From Sulfuriferula nivalis (GTDB lineage: Bacteria > Pseudomonadota > Gammaproteobacteria > Burkholderiales > Sulfuriferulaceae): a DNA stretch of 64,000 bases. The position numbers were made by a program, and so were the translations under genes. The notes beneath the pieces are model-generated. The model had not been told where the DNA came from. It worked only from the letters and a program-made list of their open reading frames with translations, and did no database searches. Shown one piece after another: positions 43,665-51,631 of this stretch; the first letter of the stretch is position 1, and every line of letters starts with the position of its first letter. Location: the NCBI RefSeq assembly GCF_009937995.1, contig NZ_AP021881.1, positions 1,116,001 to 1,180,000 on the forward strand, in the 5' to 3' direction.

Positions 43665-45530
43665 ATGACTGATTCAGGTAAGCGCGCAGACCGTGTCTAT
43701 GACTATATCGTAGTTGGTGCTGGTCCGGGTGGGGGGCCATTGGCGGCGAACCTCGCTAAAGCGGGCTTCACGGTCGCGCTTTTGGAGGCGGGTCTAGATC
43801 CACTGTCGCTGGAAGCTGCCGCCCAGGATCCGAATGCTAAGGCAGCATATGAGGTCCCGGGATTTTTTGGTGCATCTGCGGAAAACCCGCTGTTGAGCTG
43901 GGAGATCTATGTTAGTCACTACGCCAATGTCGAGCAGCAGCGCAAAGACAAGAAGTACGTAGAGGGCAAGGGGGTGCTCTACCCGCGGGGCTCGTGTCTC
44001 GGTGGTTCGGTGTCTCACAATGCCCTTATCTGGGTCTATCCGCATGATGGCGACTTCGACGCCATCGCGCGCACTACCGACGATGTGTCCTGGGCTGCCG
44101 AAAAGATGCGTGGATATTACGAGCGTATCGAGAACTGTCAGTATTGCGGCCCCGCCCAGGAGGGTCACGGCTTCGCCGGCTACATTCCAACGTCCATGAA
44201 CGAAGAGGAGGGGTACGCCGCCGCTATTCCTCAACACACCGACATCGCCACCGCTGGCGTCGAAACGCCGCCCGAGGTTGTGAAAATCAACCCCACTCTG
44301 GACGTGAACCACCCGTCGGTCGCCAAGGGAGCAACCGGCTATTTCCATACACCGATGCACATGCTCAATAAGAAGCGGGTGGGCATTCGAGAATACTTGG
44401 TAGCGGTCCAATCTGCGCATCCGGATAAGCTGGACATCATCACCAACGCGCTCGCGACTCAGGTCATGTTCGAAAAGGAAGGAGGAGCCCTGCGCGCAGT
44501 CGGCATAGAGTACATGCACGGCGGTGGTCAGAGCTACAAGGCTCACAAACTCAGTAAGGATGCGTCGCGTGGCGAGAAAAGGGTTCTATTCGCCCGTCGC
44601 GAAGTTATCCTGTCTGGTGGAGCCTTCAATACGCCGCAGCTGCTCAAGCTGTCTGGCATCGGTCCGAAGGAGGAGCTGCGCCAGCTCGGAATCGACGTGC
44701 GGGTCGATCTCCCTGGCGTCGGCGCAAATCTCCAAGACCGCTACGAGGTGCCAGTGGTGCTCAAGCTGAAAGGCGGCGACACCAATCCGTTGTGGGGTCG
44801 CTGCACGTTCCAGGGCGGCGACCCGGCTATGCAGAGCTACGAGTCGGGGCGCTGGATCGATGACAAGGGCGTCGAACATGCCTTTTCTGGACCATATGCC
44901 GGCAACAACCTTTCGGGAACGAGGATCGCCAAGTCCAGCTACGCAAAGGGCGACCCGGACCTGTTTTTCGTTGGTCTGCCTGTCGCCTTCTACGGTTACT
45001 TCCCGGGCTTTTCCACCCAGCAGGCAACCAATCATTTTAGCTGGAACGTGCTGAAGGCACATACCGAAAATACGGCCGGCACGGTCACTTTGCGCTCCGC
45101 GGATCCGGCCGATGTGCCAGAGATCATCTTCAGGTTCTTCGAAGAGGGCAACGCCGGGGATGCCGACATGAAGGCAACCATAGAAGGCGTGCGTATGATT
45201 CGGCGGGCCATGGCCGAACCGGCGGCTCAGCAGCACATCGAGGAGGAGACTGCACCAGGCAGCAATGTCACGAGTCAGGCCGATCTCGAGGAGTTTGCGC
45301 GCAACACCGCCAGGGGACATCACGCGTCCTGTACGGCCAAGATCGGCGCCGTCGACGACCCAATGGCTGTGTTGGACAGCAGGTTCCGGGTGCGCGGCGT
45401 GAACGGATTGCGTGTCGTTGATGCGTGTGTTTTTCCCAAGACTCCGGGCTTCTTTCCGACCGCGGCGATCATCATGATTAGTGAGAAGGCATCCGATGTG
45501 ATCCTGGAAGATGCGCGCAGGAATGGTTAA
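43665..45530 (+). CDS. GMC-family FAD oxidoreductase
   Basis: A 621-residue flavoenzyme from the ATG at 43665 (longer starts at 43641, 43617 and 43515 are in frame). It has the dinucleotide fold YIVVGAGPGGGPLAANL, the GMC signature region GSCLGGSVSHNALIW, LSGGAFNTPQLLKLSGIG and a C-terminal block with GHHASCTAKIG and VVDACVFPKTPG, in which the usual H-P-x-G-T-C is changed to H-H-A-S-C-T. GMC enzymes oxidise alcohols, often to aldehydes or ketones. Base composition is clearly GC-richer than all neighbours, with long open antisense frames as a side effect, so this gene probably came from another donor. It is the first structural gene behind luxI. Confidence 0.88.
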   Translation: MTDSGKRADRVYDYIVVGAGPGGGPLAANLAKAGFTVALLEAGLDPLSLEAAAQDPNAKAAYEVPGFFGASAENPLLSWEIYVSHYANVEQQRKDKKYVEGKGVLYPRGSCLGGSVSHNALIWVYPHDGDFDAIARTTDDVSWAAEKMRGYYERIENCQYCGPAQEGHGFAGYIPTSMNEEEGYAAAIPQHTDIATAGVETPPEVVKINPTLDVNHPSVAKGATGYFHTPMHMLNKKRVGIREYLVAVQSAHPDKLDIITNALATQVMFEKEGGALRAVGIEYMHGGGQSYKAHKLSKDASRGEKRVLFARREVILSGGAFNTPQLLKLSGIGPKEELRQLGIDVRVDLPGVGANLQDRYEVPVVLKLKGGDTNPLWGRCTFQGGDPAMQSYESGRWIDDKGVEHAFSGPYAGNNLSGTRIAKSSYAKGDPDLFFVGLPVAFYGYFPGFSTQQATNHFSWNVLKAHTENTAGTVTLRSADPADVPEIIFRFFEEGNAGDADMKATIEGVRMIRRAMAEPAAQQHIEEETAPGSNVTSQADLEEFARNTARGHHASCTAKIGAVDDPMAVLDSRFRVRGVNGLRVVDACVFPKTPGFFPTAAIIMISEKASDVILEDARRNG

Positions 45531-45610
45531 TACTGATGGTGCAAACTATCGGCCGTCTCCAAGTGTACGGTCCTATTTTGTATATTTATATTAAATTTTT
45601 AAGGATGATA

Positions 45611-46792
45611 ATGTCAGAAAATGTAACTCTACTCCGAAAAGTATTACGCTTCGGGGATGAAGAAATCGATATCAGCAACAGTGAGCTGGATCAACATCCC
45701 TATCCAGAGCAATATCGGCGGGTCCTGTATGCTTTTGTACGCGATACCGTAAATCAATGTGAATTTTACCGCGACCGTATGGCGCGTGTCGGTATCAAGG
45801 CCGAACAGGTTACAACACAAGAAGTGTTTAATGCCATTCCACCACTCTCCAGTGGTGAAGTGAGTGCCCTGAACGATAGCACTTTATTGACCGACCAGGC
45901 TCGTGAACATCTGAAAACCGGGTTTTATGGCGTCCCGCTGGAGCAAAAATTGTGGCGTAAGTTTACTTCCAGTGGATCAAGCGGCCTGCGCCCCAAGGTC
46001 TCCTACTACACACGGGAAGACTGGGAGGTACTCACCACCACTGCGGCCAGATTGCATTCAAAGTTTCTGCCGTTGAATAAAGTGTCGCGCATGTTCAATT
46101 GTTTCAATGCCGCGCATGTCGGTGCCAAATTTCAGGAAGACAGTTTTTCCTTGCTGGGGATGTCGGTTGAAGGTTCACATTTGACACGCACCACACCAGA
46201 AGCGGTTTTGGATCAAATGGTGACCAGCGGTGCCAGTGAATTCGGCGGTTTTAACGCACTGGCAATCACACCAGGCATGCCAGCAGGTGTAAAAGGTATC
46301 AGCAAGGGAACAAATCTAGATTCCATGTTGAACTTGGATATGGATAATTTCATCGGCAAGAATATTCGCGTCATTATTACCAGTGGTTCCGCACGCGATG
46401 TGGCTGGACTGAATTTGAAAGAACGGGTTTGGGAAGGCAATGAAATGGCTGGCGTGGAAAAGACCAAGTTCTTTGAAATGTATGGTTATTCGGAAAGCTT
46501 GCCAAATGCCATGGATTGCGAATTCAACCAAGGCTTGCATTTGGCGGTTGGCCCGACATTCACCGAAGTGCTGGACGAAAAAACCGGCAAGCACGTTCAG
46601 AATGGGGAACGCGGTCTGGTCGTCATTACGGGGATCAGGCATGGCTCACGCTTTATCCGTTATGCCGTCGGCGATGAGGCAACTTATGTTACCGACACAT
46701 GCCGCTGCGGTAGAGCATCGCCACGTCTGGTTAATATCCAGCGAGTAGAAGACATGGAACGCCTTCAGCAAGGTTGTGCTGGGGGTCTTTAA
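45611..46792 (+). CDS. PaaK-like acyl-adenylating enzyme (phenylacetate-CoA ligase family)
   Basis: A 393-residue protein from the ATG at 45611, preceded by AAGGA. It has the ATP-binding FTSSGSSGLRPK, EMYGYSES, RYAVGDEATY and CRCGR of the PaaK/LuxE-type adenylate-forming family. It is shorter than PaaK (about 430), so the C-terminal domain that helps CoA transfer may be reduced. It would activate a carboxylic acid as acyl-AMP or thioester. The next gene is an aldehyde-dehydrogenase-type enzyme, so together they could reduce an acid to an aldehyde, as LuxE and LuxC do. No luxAB are here. Confidence 0.8.
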   Translation: MSENVTLLRKVLRFGDEEIDISNSELDQHPYPEQYRRVLYAFVRDTVNQCEFYRDRMARVGIKAEQVTTQEVFNAIPPLSSGEVSALNDSTLLTDQAREHLKTGFYGVPLEQKLWRKFTSSGSSGLRPKVSYYTREDWEVLTTTAARLHSKFLPLNKVSRMFNCFNAAHVGAKFQEDSFSLLGMSVEGSHLTRTTPEAVLDQMVTSGASEFGGFNALAITPGMPAGVKGISKGTNLDSMLNLDMDNFIGKNIRVIITSGSARDVAGLNLKERVWEGNEMAGVEKTKFFEMYGYSESLPNAMDCEFNQGLHLAVGPTFTEVLDEKTGKHVQNGERGLVVITGIRHGSRFIRYAVGDEATYVTDTCRCGRASPRLVNIQRVEDMERLQQGCAGGL

Positions 46793-46838
46793 TTGCAAGT
46801 CCCTATGGATTTTCGATTCACTGAATTTGGAGGACAAT

Positions 46839-48194
46839 ATGAGTGAAGTAGTAATGCTGCAAAACATTATTCGCGGCCAACTGCTCGAGCCGACCGAACG
46901 AAAAATCGTTGGACGTTTCAGTTTTCCTGTAACAACGGCGCAGGATGTCGCATCAGCGATGAAATTTGCCCGTTTTCAGCAAGCTGAGCCACTTGACAAG
47001 GTACTGCGTGTTTTGTCAAAAATTGGCCGGGATGCAAGCTGGATCGGTGATGAAGATCTGAAGGTACAAGCTGAACTAAGTGGCAGCCCGATCAAACATA
47101 TGCGCAATTCGATCCAGGCGGTCAATCACTGGCTGGCCAATATTGAAGAGTATGTCAAGCGCAATGGCACACTGAAAGAAATCGGCGACGCTGATCAGCG
47201 CAAAACAGTTTTGCTGGATCGCAATGGCATGCTGTGTCAGGGCGGCCTGACCACCATGTTTATTTTGGCGGGGGATGAAATCTCGATTGCGCCTTGGAAT
47301 ATCGCACAGGCATTGCTGGCGGGTACCAAAGCCGTTGTCAAACCCAGTCGGATTGAACCATTGAGCGCCTTTCTGTTTACCAAGGCACTGATTGCTGAAG
47401 GCGTGCAACCGCCTGCCTTGCTGTATATCAGCCGTGATTCGGATGAAGAGCAATGTTTTGTTGGAACGCTGATCAAACAAACCCAGCAGTCGGTGATGTA
47501 TGGTGAAGACAATACGGTTAATACCATTTGCCAGCCGTTCGGTTTCCGTGCCGAACACAAGTACCTGGCTTACCTGACTGGCCGCTCTGGTGCGGTGGTC
47601 TATCCTGATGCCGACGTCAACCTTGCAGCCGAAATGATCATTCGCGGCGCATGTGATGACCGTGGCAATCGCTGCAACTCGACCAAAAAAGTATTCGTGG
47701 CGCGCCAGTTGGCAAAGGATATGGAACTGGCCATGGTTCGCGAAGCCGATAAATTGGTGCGTGGCGAACCCACCGATGAAGCAACCGATATCGGCAGGAA
47801 TGATCCTCAAGCTAGGGTGTTTGCCCAGCAGTGGGCCAGTTCTGCGCAGGTATTTTATGACAAGGATATGTTCTTGATGTCGGTGCCGCAAACAGCACCA
47901 GTGCTCAAAGAAGAACTACCCTACCCAAGCGTTGCTGTCTGTTATTACGATGAAGGGCAGGATCCTGTTGAACTCATGAATAACAGTGTCAGCAATACCT
48001 ATCTTGGGGCGGCGGTTGCCGTATCGGTGTTTACTCGCAGCCTAGATCAGTTCAACCTAGCGTCTTCCCGCATGCATTGCTGCAAAACCCTGTTGAATTT
48101 GCCCTCTACCGCCTATGATTTCTGGACTGCACACCAACGCTGGCACCTGTTCACAGAACTGATGCGAAAAGTCGAAATAGTGGTCGCAACTTAA
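46839..48194 (+). CDS. Aldehyde dehydrogenase-superfamily (acyl-reductase-like) enzyme
   Basis: A 451-residue protein from the ATG at 46839, behind a GGAGG site. The NAD(P)-binding segment APWNIAQALLAGTKAVVKPS and the catalytic Cys in GNRCNSTKK are typical of the aldehyde dehydrogenase superfamily. The glutamate-containing block typical of hydrolytic ALDHs is not obvious, which fits CoA- or thioester-linked reductases (LuxC-type). It follows the acyl-adenylating enzyme by 46 bases. Confidence 0.8.
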   Translation: MSEVVMLQNIIRGQLLEPTERKIVGRFSFPVTTAQDVASAMKFARFQQAEPLDKVLRVLSKIGRDASWIGDEDLKVQAELSGSPIKHMRNSIQAVNHWLANIEEYVKRNGTLKEIGDADQRKTVLLDRNGMLCQGGLTTMFILAGDEISIAPWNIAQALLAGTKAVVKPSRIEPLSAFLFTKALIAEGVQPPALLYISRDSDEEQCFVGTLIKQTQQSVMYGEDNTVNTICQPFGFRAEHKYLAYLTGRSGAVVYPDADVNLAAEMIIRGACDDRGNRCNSTKKVFVARQLAKDMELAMVREADKLVRGEPTDEATDIGRNDPQARVFAQQWASSAQVFYDKDMFLMSVPQTAPVLKEELPYPSVAVCYYDEGQDPVELMNNSVSNTYLGAAVAVSVFTRSLDQFNLASSRMHCCKTLLNLPSTAYDFWTAHQRWHLFTELMRKVEIVVAT

Positions 48195-48260
48195 TCCAAC
48201 ACCCGTTCAACCAGGGCAAGCAGGTTTGCCCTATTCCTACAAATTTTTGGAGAAATAATC

Positions 48261-48551
48261 ATGACAGCATTAATCGTAATTGAATTAACAGTAAAAAATG
48301 GTGACAAACTGAAAGAATATTCGGCACAAACCCCTGCAATCTTGAAAAAATTTAATGGGGAATTATTAATTAAAGGCAAGACTTCACAATTACATGATAG
48401 CGCAAACCTGTCTCCAGCCTATGACACCATGGTGGTATTCCAGTTTCCTTCAAAAGAAGATGCATCAGCTTGGTATAACTCTCCGGAATATCAGGAATTG
48501 TTAGGTCTGAGAGATGAAGCAATGAGCAGCACCTTTAAATTGCTTGCTTAA
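48261..48551 (+). CDS. DUF1330-like ferredoxin-fold protein
   Basis: A 96-residue protein with the dimeric alpha/beta-barrel outline: LIVIELTVKNGDKLKEYSAQ, GELLIKG, DTMVVFQFPSKEDASAWYNS and PEYQEL. Small proteins of this fold are common helpers or enzymes (cyclases, isomerases, monooxygenases) in biosynthetic clusters. Ribosome site GGAG. The IS701-type element begins seven bases behind its stop. Confidence 0.8.
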   Translation: MTALIVIELTVKNGDKLKEYSAQTPAILKKFNGELLIKGKTSQLHDSANLSPAYDTMVVFQFPSKEDASAWYNSPEYQELLGLRDEAMSSTFKLLA

Positions 48552-48557
48552 TTTCTC

Positions 48558-49662
48558 ACTGATGTTACGCAGCTGCGCATCTGATAGTCTCGCCGGATGA
48601 AAAAAGTCGACCTTGATTTATACACCGACTATTTGCTGAGCGCCTTTGGTGCGGCGACTGCGACTGGGCTGTCCGCCATGGTTGACGGCGACGTGAGTCA
48701 TGACAAGATCACGCGATTTTTGTCGGAGCAAGACTACACGACCAAGGACTTGTGGCAGCAGGTCAAATCGACCGTGAGAATGGTTGAGCGCGATGATGGG
48801 GGGGTGATTTTTGACGACACGATTCAAGAAAAAGCCTGGACGGATGAAAGCGAGTTGATGTGCTGGCACTTTGACCATTGCAGCGGACGCAACATCAGGG
48901 GGATCAACCTGCTCAATGCGCTATATCACAGTAACGGGACATCGATTCCGGTGGCATTTGAATTGGTGAAAAAGCCGTTTCAATACTGTGACCAGAAGAC
49001 CCAGCAAATCAAACGTAAAGGTGAGGTGACGAAAAACGAGATGATGCGCCAAATGATAGACACCTGTATTCGCAACACCTTGAAATTTCGCTTCGTGCTG
49101 ATGGTCAGTTGGTTTTCTTCAGATGAGAACTTAGATTTCATTGGGGGCAAGGGTCGGCATTTCATTGCCGCACTCAAGGACAACCGGCTGGTGGCATTAA
49201 CCGAAGAAGACAGGAAAAAGAAGCGTTTCGTCCGAGTAGATGAGCTTGATTTTCCGGAGCAAACAGCAGTGCAAGGCTGGCTCAAGGGTTATGCGAAAGC
49301 AGTCCTTTTAGTTCGCGAGGTCTTTACAAACAAAGATGGCAGCACTGGGGTATTGCATCTGGTTTGCAGTGACTTGACTTGCGACTATGACGCCATCACC
49401 ACGACCTACAAAAAACGGTGGAAAGTGGAGGTGTTTCACAAATCCTTGAAGTCCAACGCCAACTTGGCAATGTCTCCTACCCGAACGGTGAGAACCCAAA
49501 GCAACCACATCTTCATGTCTATTTGCGCCGCCTTCAAGCTCGAATGCCTGAGTATTAAAAGCAAGCCCAATCCCTTTGCACTTTGTCGCAAGCTATTCAT
49601 CAACGCATCACGTACCGCCTATGACGAACTTCAGCAATTTCGCGCGGTTGCTTAACATCAGT
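48558..49662 (+). mobile_element. IS701-family-like insertion sequence
   Basis: Inverted repeats ACTGATGTTACGCAGC (48558-48573) and GTTGCTTAACATCAGT (49647-49662; two mismatches) enclose a single transposase gene. No clear target duplication is visible (flanks TTCTC and TAAAA). It splits the island gene set between the DUF1330 gene and the aldolase gene; the latter starts 30 bases behind it. Confidence 0.8.
48597..49655 (+). CDS. Transposase, IS701-family-like (DDE)
   Basis: A 352-residue DDE transposase: TATGLSAMVDGDVSHDKITR at the N-terminus, first Asp in VIFDDTIQEKAW, second Asp in a LMVSWF region, and KRRWKVEVFHKSLKSN carrying the Glu of the catalytic triad. Complete in length, with terminal inverted repeats on both sides, so possibly still active. 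Confidence 0.85.
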   Translation: MKKVDLDLYTDYLLSAFGAATATGLSAMVDGDVSHDKITRFLSEQDYTTKDLWQQVKSTVRMVERDDGGVIFDDTIQEKAWTDESELMCWHFDHCSGRNIRGINLLNALYHSNGTSIPVAFELVKKPFQYCDQKTQQIKRKGEVTKNEMMRQMIDTCIRNTLKFRFVLMVSWFSSDENLDFIGGKGRHFIAALKDNRLVALTEEDRKKKRFVRVDELDFPEQTAVQGWLKGYAKAVLLVREVFTNKDGSTGVLHLVCSDLTCDYDAITTTYKKRWKVEVFHKSLKSNANLAMSPTRTVRTQSNHIFMSICAAFKLECLSIKSKPNPFALCRKLFINASRTAYDELQQFRAVA

Positions 49663-49692
49663 TAAAAATAAAGAATTTTAAATGAGACTACC

Positions 49693-50610
49693 ATGAAAAA
49701 TATTGGCGATTTGAAATTAATTGACGTAACTTTACGCGATGGTGGATATAGAAATAATTTTGGTTTTTGCATGGATTATATCCTGGAGCATGCGCGCCTG
49801 ATTCAATCATCCGGCGTTGAGTATATTGAGATTGCTTATCGTAATGGCTCTATCGTTCATTATGAAAACATGGGGGTGACTGCATATGGTAGCAATGAAT
49901 ACATTAAAACCCTGAAGCACGAACTGCCAGACATGAATTTGGTGGTTATTGCTCATGCCGCTAATATCACGGATGCCGATATCTATGAAATGGCGGAACA
50001 CGGTGTTGCGATGTTACGTTTTTGCACGAGCACAAAGAATGTGCAAGAAACCTTGCGCCTAGCACGTCTGGCCAAGCAATGCGGTATGCAGACCAGTATC
50101 AATATTGTCCGAATCAGTTCGATCGACATGCCAACACTGGCTAGCTTGGTCTCGGCTGTAAACAATTATCGCGACGTAATTGATGTCATTTATTTTGCTG
50201 ATTCCAACGGCAACCTAACCCCGGAATCGGTACGTAATATTTCCGAAGAAATTCTGCGTGGCACATCGATTGAACTCGGTTTCCATGCACACGATAACAT
50301 CGGCCTGGCGATGTCCAACTCGATTGCAGCCGTTGTGCAGGGCGCGTCCTTTATCGATGCCAGCTTGCTGGGCATGGGCAAAGGGATTGGTAATCTGAAA
50401 CTGGAAAAATTGGTTGCTTATTTGATTATGAATGGCAGCGACAAGTATTCGATCGTTCCACTTTTGCAGATGGCAAGCAAGCTGCGCTCTTATTCCGGCT
50501 TTTCGGAAGATCTGGACGAATATGGTGTTGACATCCTGTGCGGCTTGTTTAATTTCCCGTTCACTGAGCGCAGCAAGGCTGAAGTAATTCTGAAGTACAG
50601 TGCAGACTAA
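49693..50610 (+). CDS. DRE-TIM metallolyase-family aldolase/acyltransferase
   Basis: A 305-residue TIM barrel with DVTLRDGGYRNNF (Arg15, Asp16), metal His at 198 and 200 in GFHAHDNIG and SLLGMGKGIGN, as in 4-hydroxy-2-oxovalerate aldolase and isopropylmalate/citramalate synthases. No regulatory C-terminal domain of isopropylmalate synthase is present. It would either cleave or form a C-C bond next to a 2-oxo acid. An IPMDH-like fusion two genes later supports 2-oxo-acid chemistry (inference). The upstream IS lies 30 bases away, and the ribosome site is weak, so transcription may now start in the IS or beyond it. Confidence 0.82.
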   Translation: MKNIGDLKLIDVTLRDGGYRNNFGFCMDYILEHARLIQSSGVEYIEIAYRNGSIVHYENMGVTAYGSNEYIKTLKHELPDMNLVVIAHAANITDADIYEMAEHGVAMLRFCTSTKNVQETLRLARLAKQCGMQTSINIVRISSIDMPTLASLVSAVNNYRDVIDVIYFADSNGNLTPESVRNISEEILRGTSIELGFHAHDNIGLAMSNSIAAVVQGASFIDASLLGMGKGIGNLKLEKLVAYLIMNGSDKYSIVPLLQMASKLRSYSGFSEDLDEYGVDILCGLFNFPFTERSKAEVILKYSAD

Positions 50611-50758
50611 CAGCCTGTCGGACTCAGGAATTCAAAAATCTGACCGATTTTTTAAATTGCTTAAAAAATAGGCACTTTGGACTGAATTTTCGGGATTTTT
50701 GGTCTTTCCACGGCATTTCCTCCCCTTATCCAACTTTTAGACGTAGTAGGGGGCGTCG
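50611..50758. other. Noncoding spacer with possible IS remnant
   Basis: The stop of the aldolase gene is followed by CAGCCTGTCGGACTC and T-rich sequence. The sequence looks like the border of a decayed IS (inference); no gene is seen. It leads into a 54-base repeat. Confidence 0.3.
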
Positions 50759-50812
50759 CAGAATTTGGAAAAAATCGTACGATAACATTTCTTTGTACTT
50801 GAAATACAATGG
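50759..50812. repeat. 54-bp imperfect repeat, copy A
   Basis: This 54-base stretch is the same length as and 45/54 identical (counted by eye) to 55571-55624, in direct orientation 4.8 kb away. Shared blocks are CAGAATT, TCGTACG, TAAC and CTTGAAAT, ACAATGG/TCAATGG. It lies just before the alpha/beta hydrolase gene; it may be an IS end or duplicated promoter sequence. Confidence 0.7.
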
Positions 50813-50824
50813 GTGGCTGAAATT

Positions 50825-51631
50825 ATGAATTTACTGAAACACACTGAAATCGGAGACGGGATGAGGGAGTGTTGCTATGAGTATGGTAATGCCGACTGGA
50901 GCGGTCATATTCTTATATTGGGGGCGGTGAGTCCGGTCTGGCATGGGGGAGATTTTTGTCAATTTTTGCTGGATTTTTTTCTTCAAGAAAAGCAACGAGT
51001 CTTCGTGCTCGATACGATTCCATTTATCGAGCATGGCAATGGTGCCGATCAGGGCGAAGCCAGTATCCGGAAATTGGCGCGCTTTATTCGTGATAATTTG
51101 CCAAAAATTGACCTGATTAGCGGGTATGCTCTGGGTGGCACGATGGCACTCAAACTGGCGAACCACCTGCCAGCGATCCCAAAAATCCTGTGCTTGTCCG
51201 GCCCTGGCTTCATTGATGCAGCACTGCGCGGCAAGTTGCAAGCATTGATTGATCTGCTGGCCGAAGGCGACCTAGAAGGCTGTCTGACCCGCTTGTCAGC
51301 ATTTGTTGCGGCTGAAGGAAAGATACCCGGCCTCCAGCATCGGGATCGTATTGCACAGAACGACGTCGAACCGGGTTGTCGCAGAATGCTCAAGGGTTTC
51401 AGGTTTTTGTTGACGCTGGATGCACGGCAAAATCTGGCAACTTATCAGGGTGAAATTTTGTGCCTGCTGGGCCAACATTCACAACTGGCGACCACTGCCA
51501 ACCTGGCAATAGCAGCTTCAAGCAAACACCATAAGCTGGTGCAGGTTCCTGATGCAGGCATGCGTATCTTGCTCGACAATAGAGAATTTACGGTATCTAT
51601 AATTAATGACTGGTTAAAAAATGGCGAATAA
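50825..51631 (+). CDS. Alpha/beta-hydrolase-fold protein without nucleophilic Ser
   Basis: A 268-residue protein from the ATG at 50825, eight bases behind GGGTGG. The fold is suggested by HILILGAVSPVWHGGDF near the start and LISGYALGGTMALKLA, the nucleophile elbow, in which the residue at the Ser position is Ala102 (G-Y-A-L-G-G). A hydrolytic role is therefore unlikely; a lyase, dehydratase-like or scaffold role is possible. It overlaps the next gene by 11 bases. Confidence 0.68.
   Translation: MNLLKHTEIGDGMRECCYEYGNADWSGHILILGAVSPVWHGGDFCQFLLDFFLQEKQRVFVLDTIPFIEHGNGADQGEASIRKLARFIRDNLPKIDLISGYALGGTMALKLANHLPAIPKILCLSGPGFIDAALRGKLQALIDLLAEGDLEGCLTRLSAFVAAEGKIPGLQHRDRIAQNDVEPGCRRMLKGFRFLLTLDARQNLATYQGEILCLLGQHSQLATTANLAIAASSKHHKLVQVPDAGMRILLDNREFTVSIINDWLKNGE

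Noticed and set aside
43794-45323. Two long - strand frames (about 250 and 245 codons) antisense to the GMC oxidoreductase
   Set aside because: They lie wholly opposite a well-supported enzyme in GC-rich sequence, where antisense stops are rare; their translations show no fold or motif.
47076-47891. 271-codon - strand frame opposite the ALDH-type gene
   Set aside because: Antisense shadow of a conserved gene; low-complexity His/Arg-rich translation without recognisable motif.
45611-48194. Bioluminescence (luxCDE) operon
   Set aside because: Only ligase and reductase types are present; there is no luxAB or acyl-transferase gene, and GMC and aldolase genes point to other chemistry.
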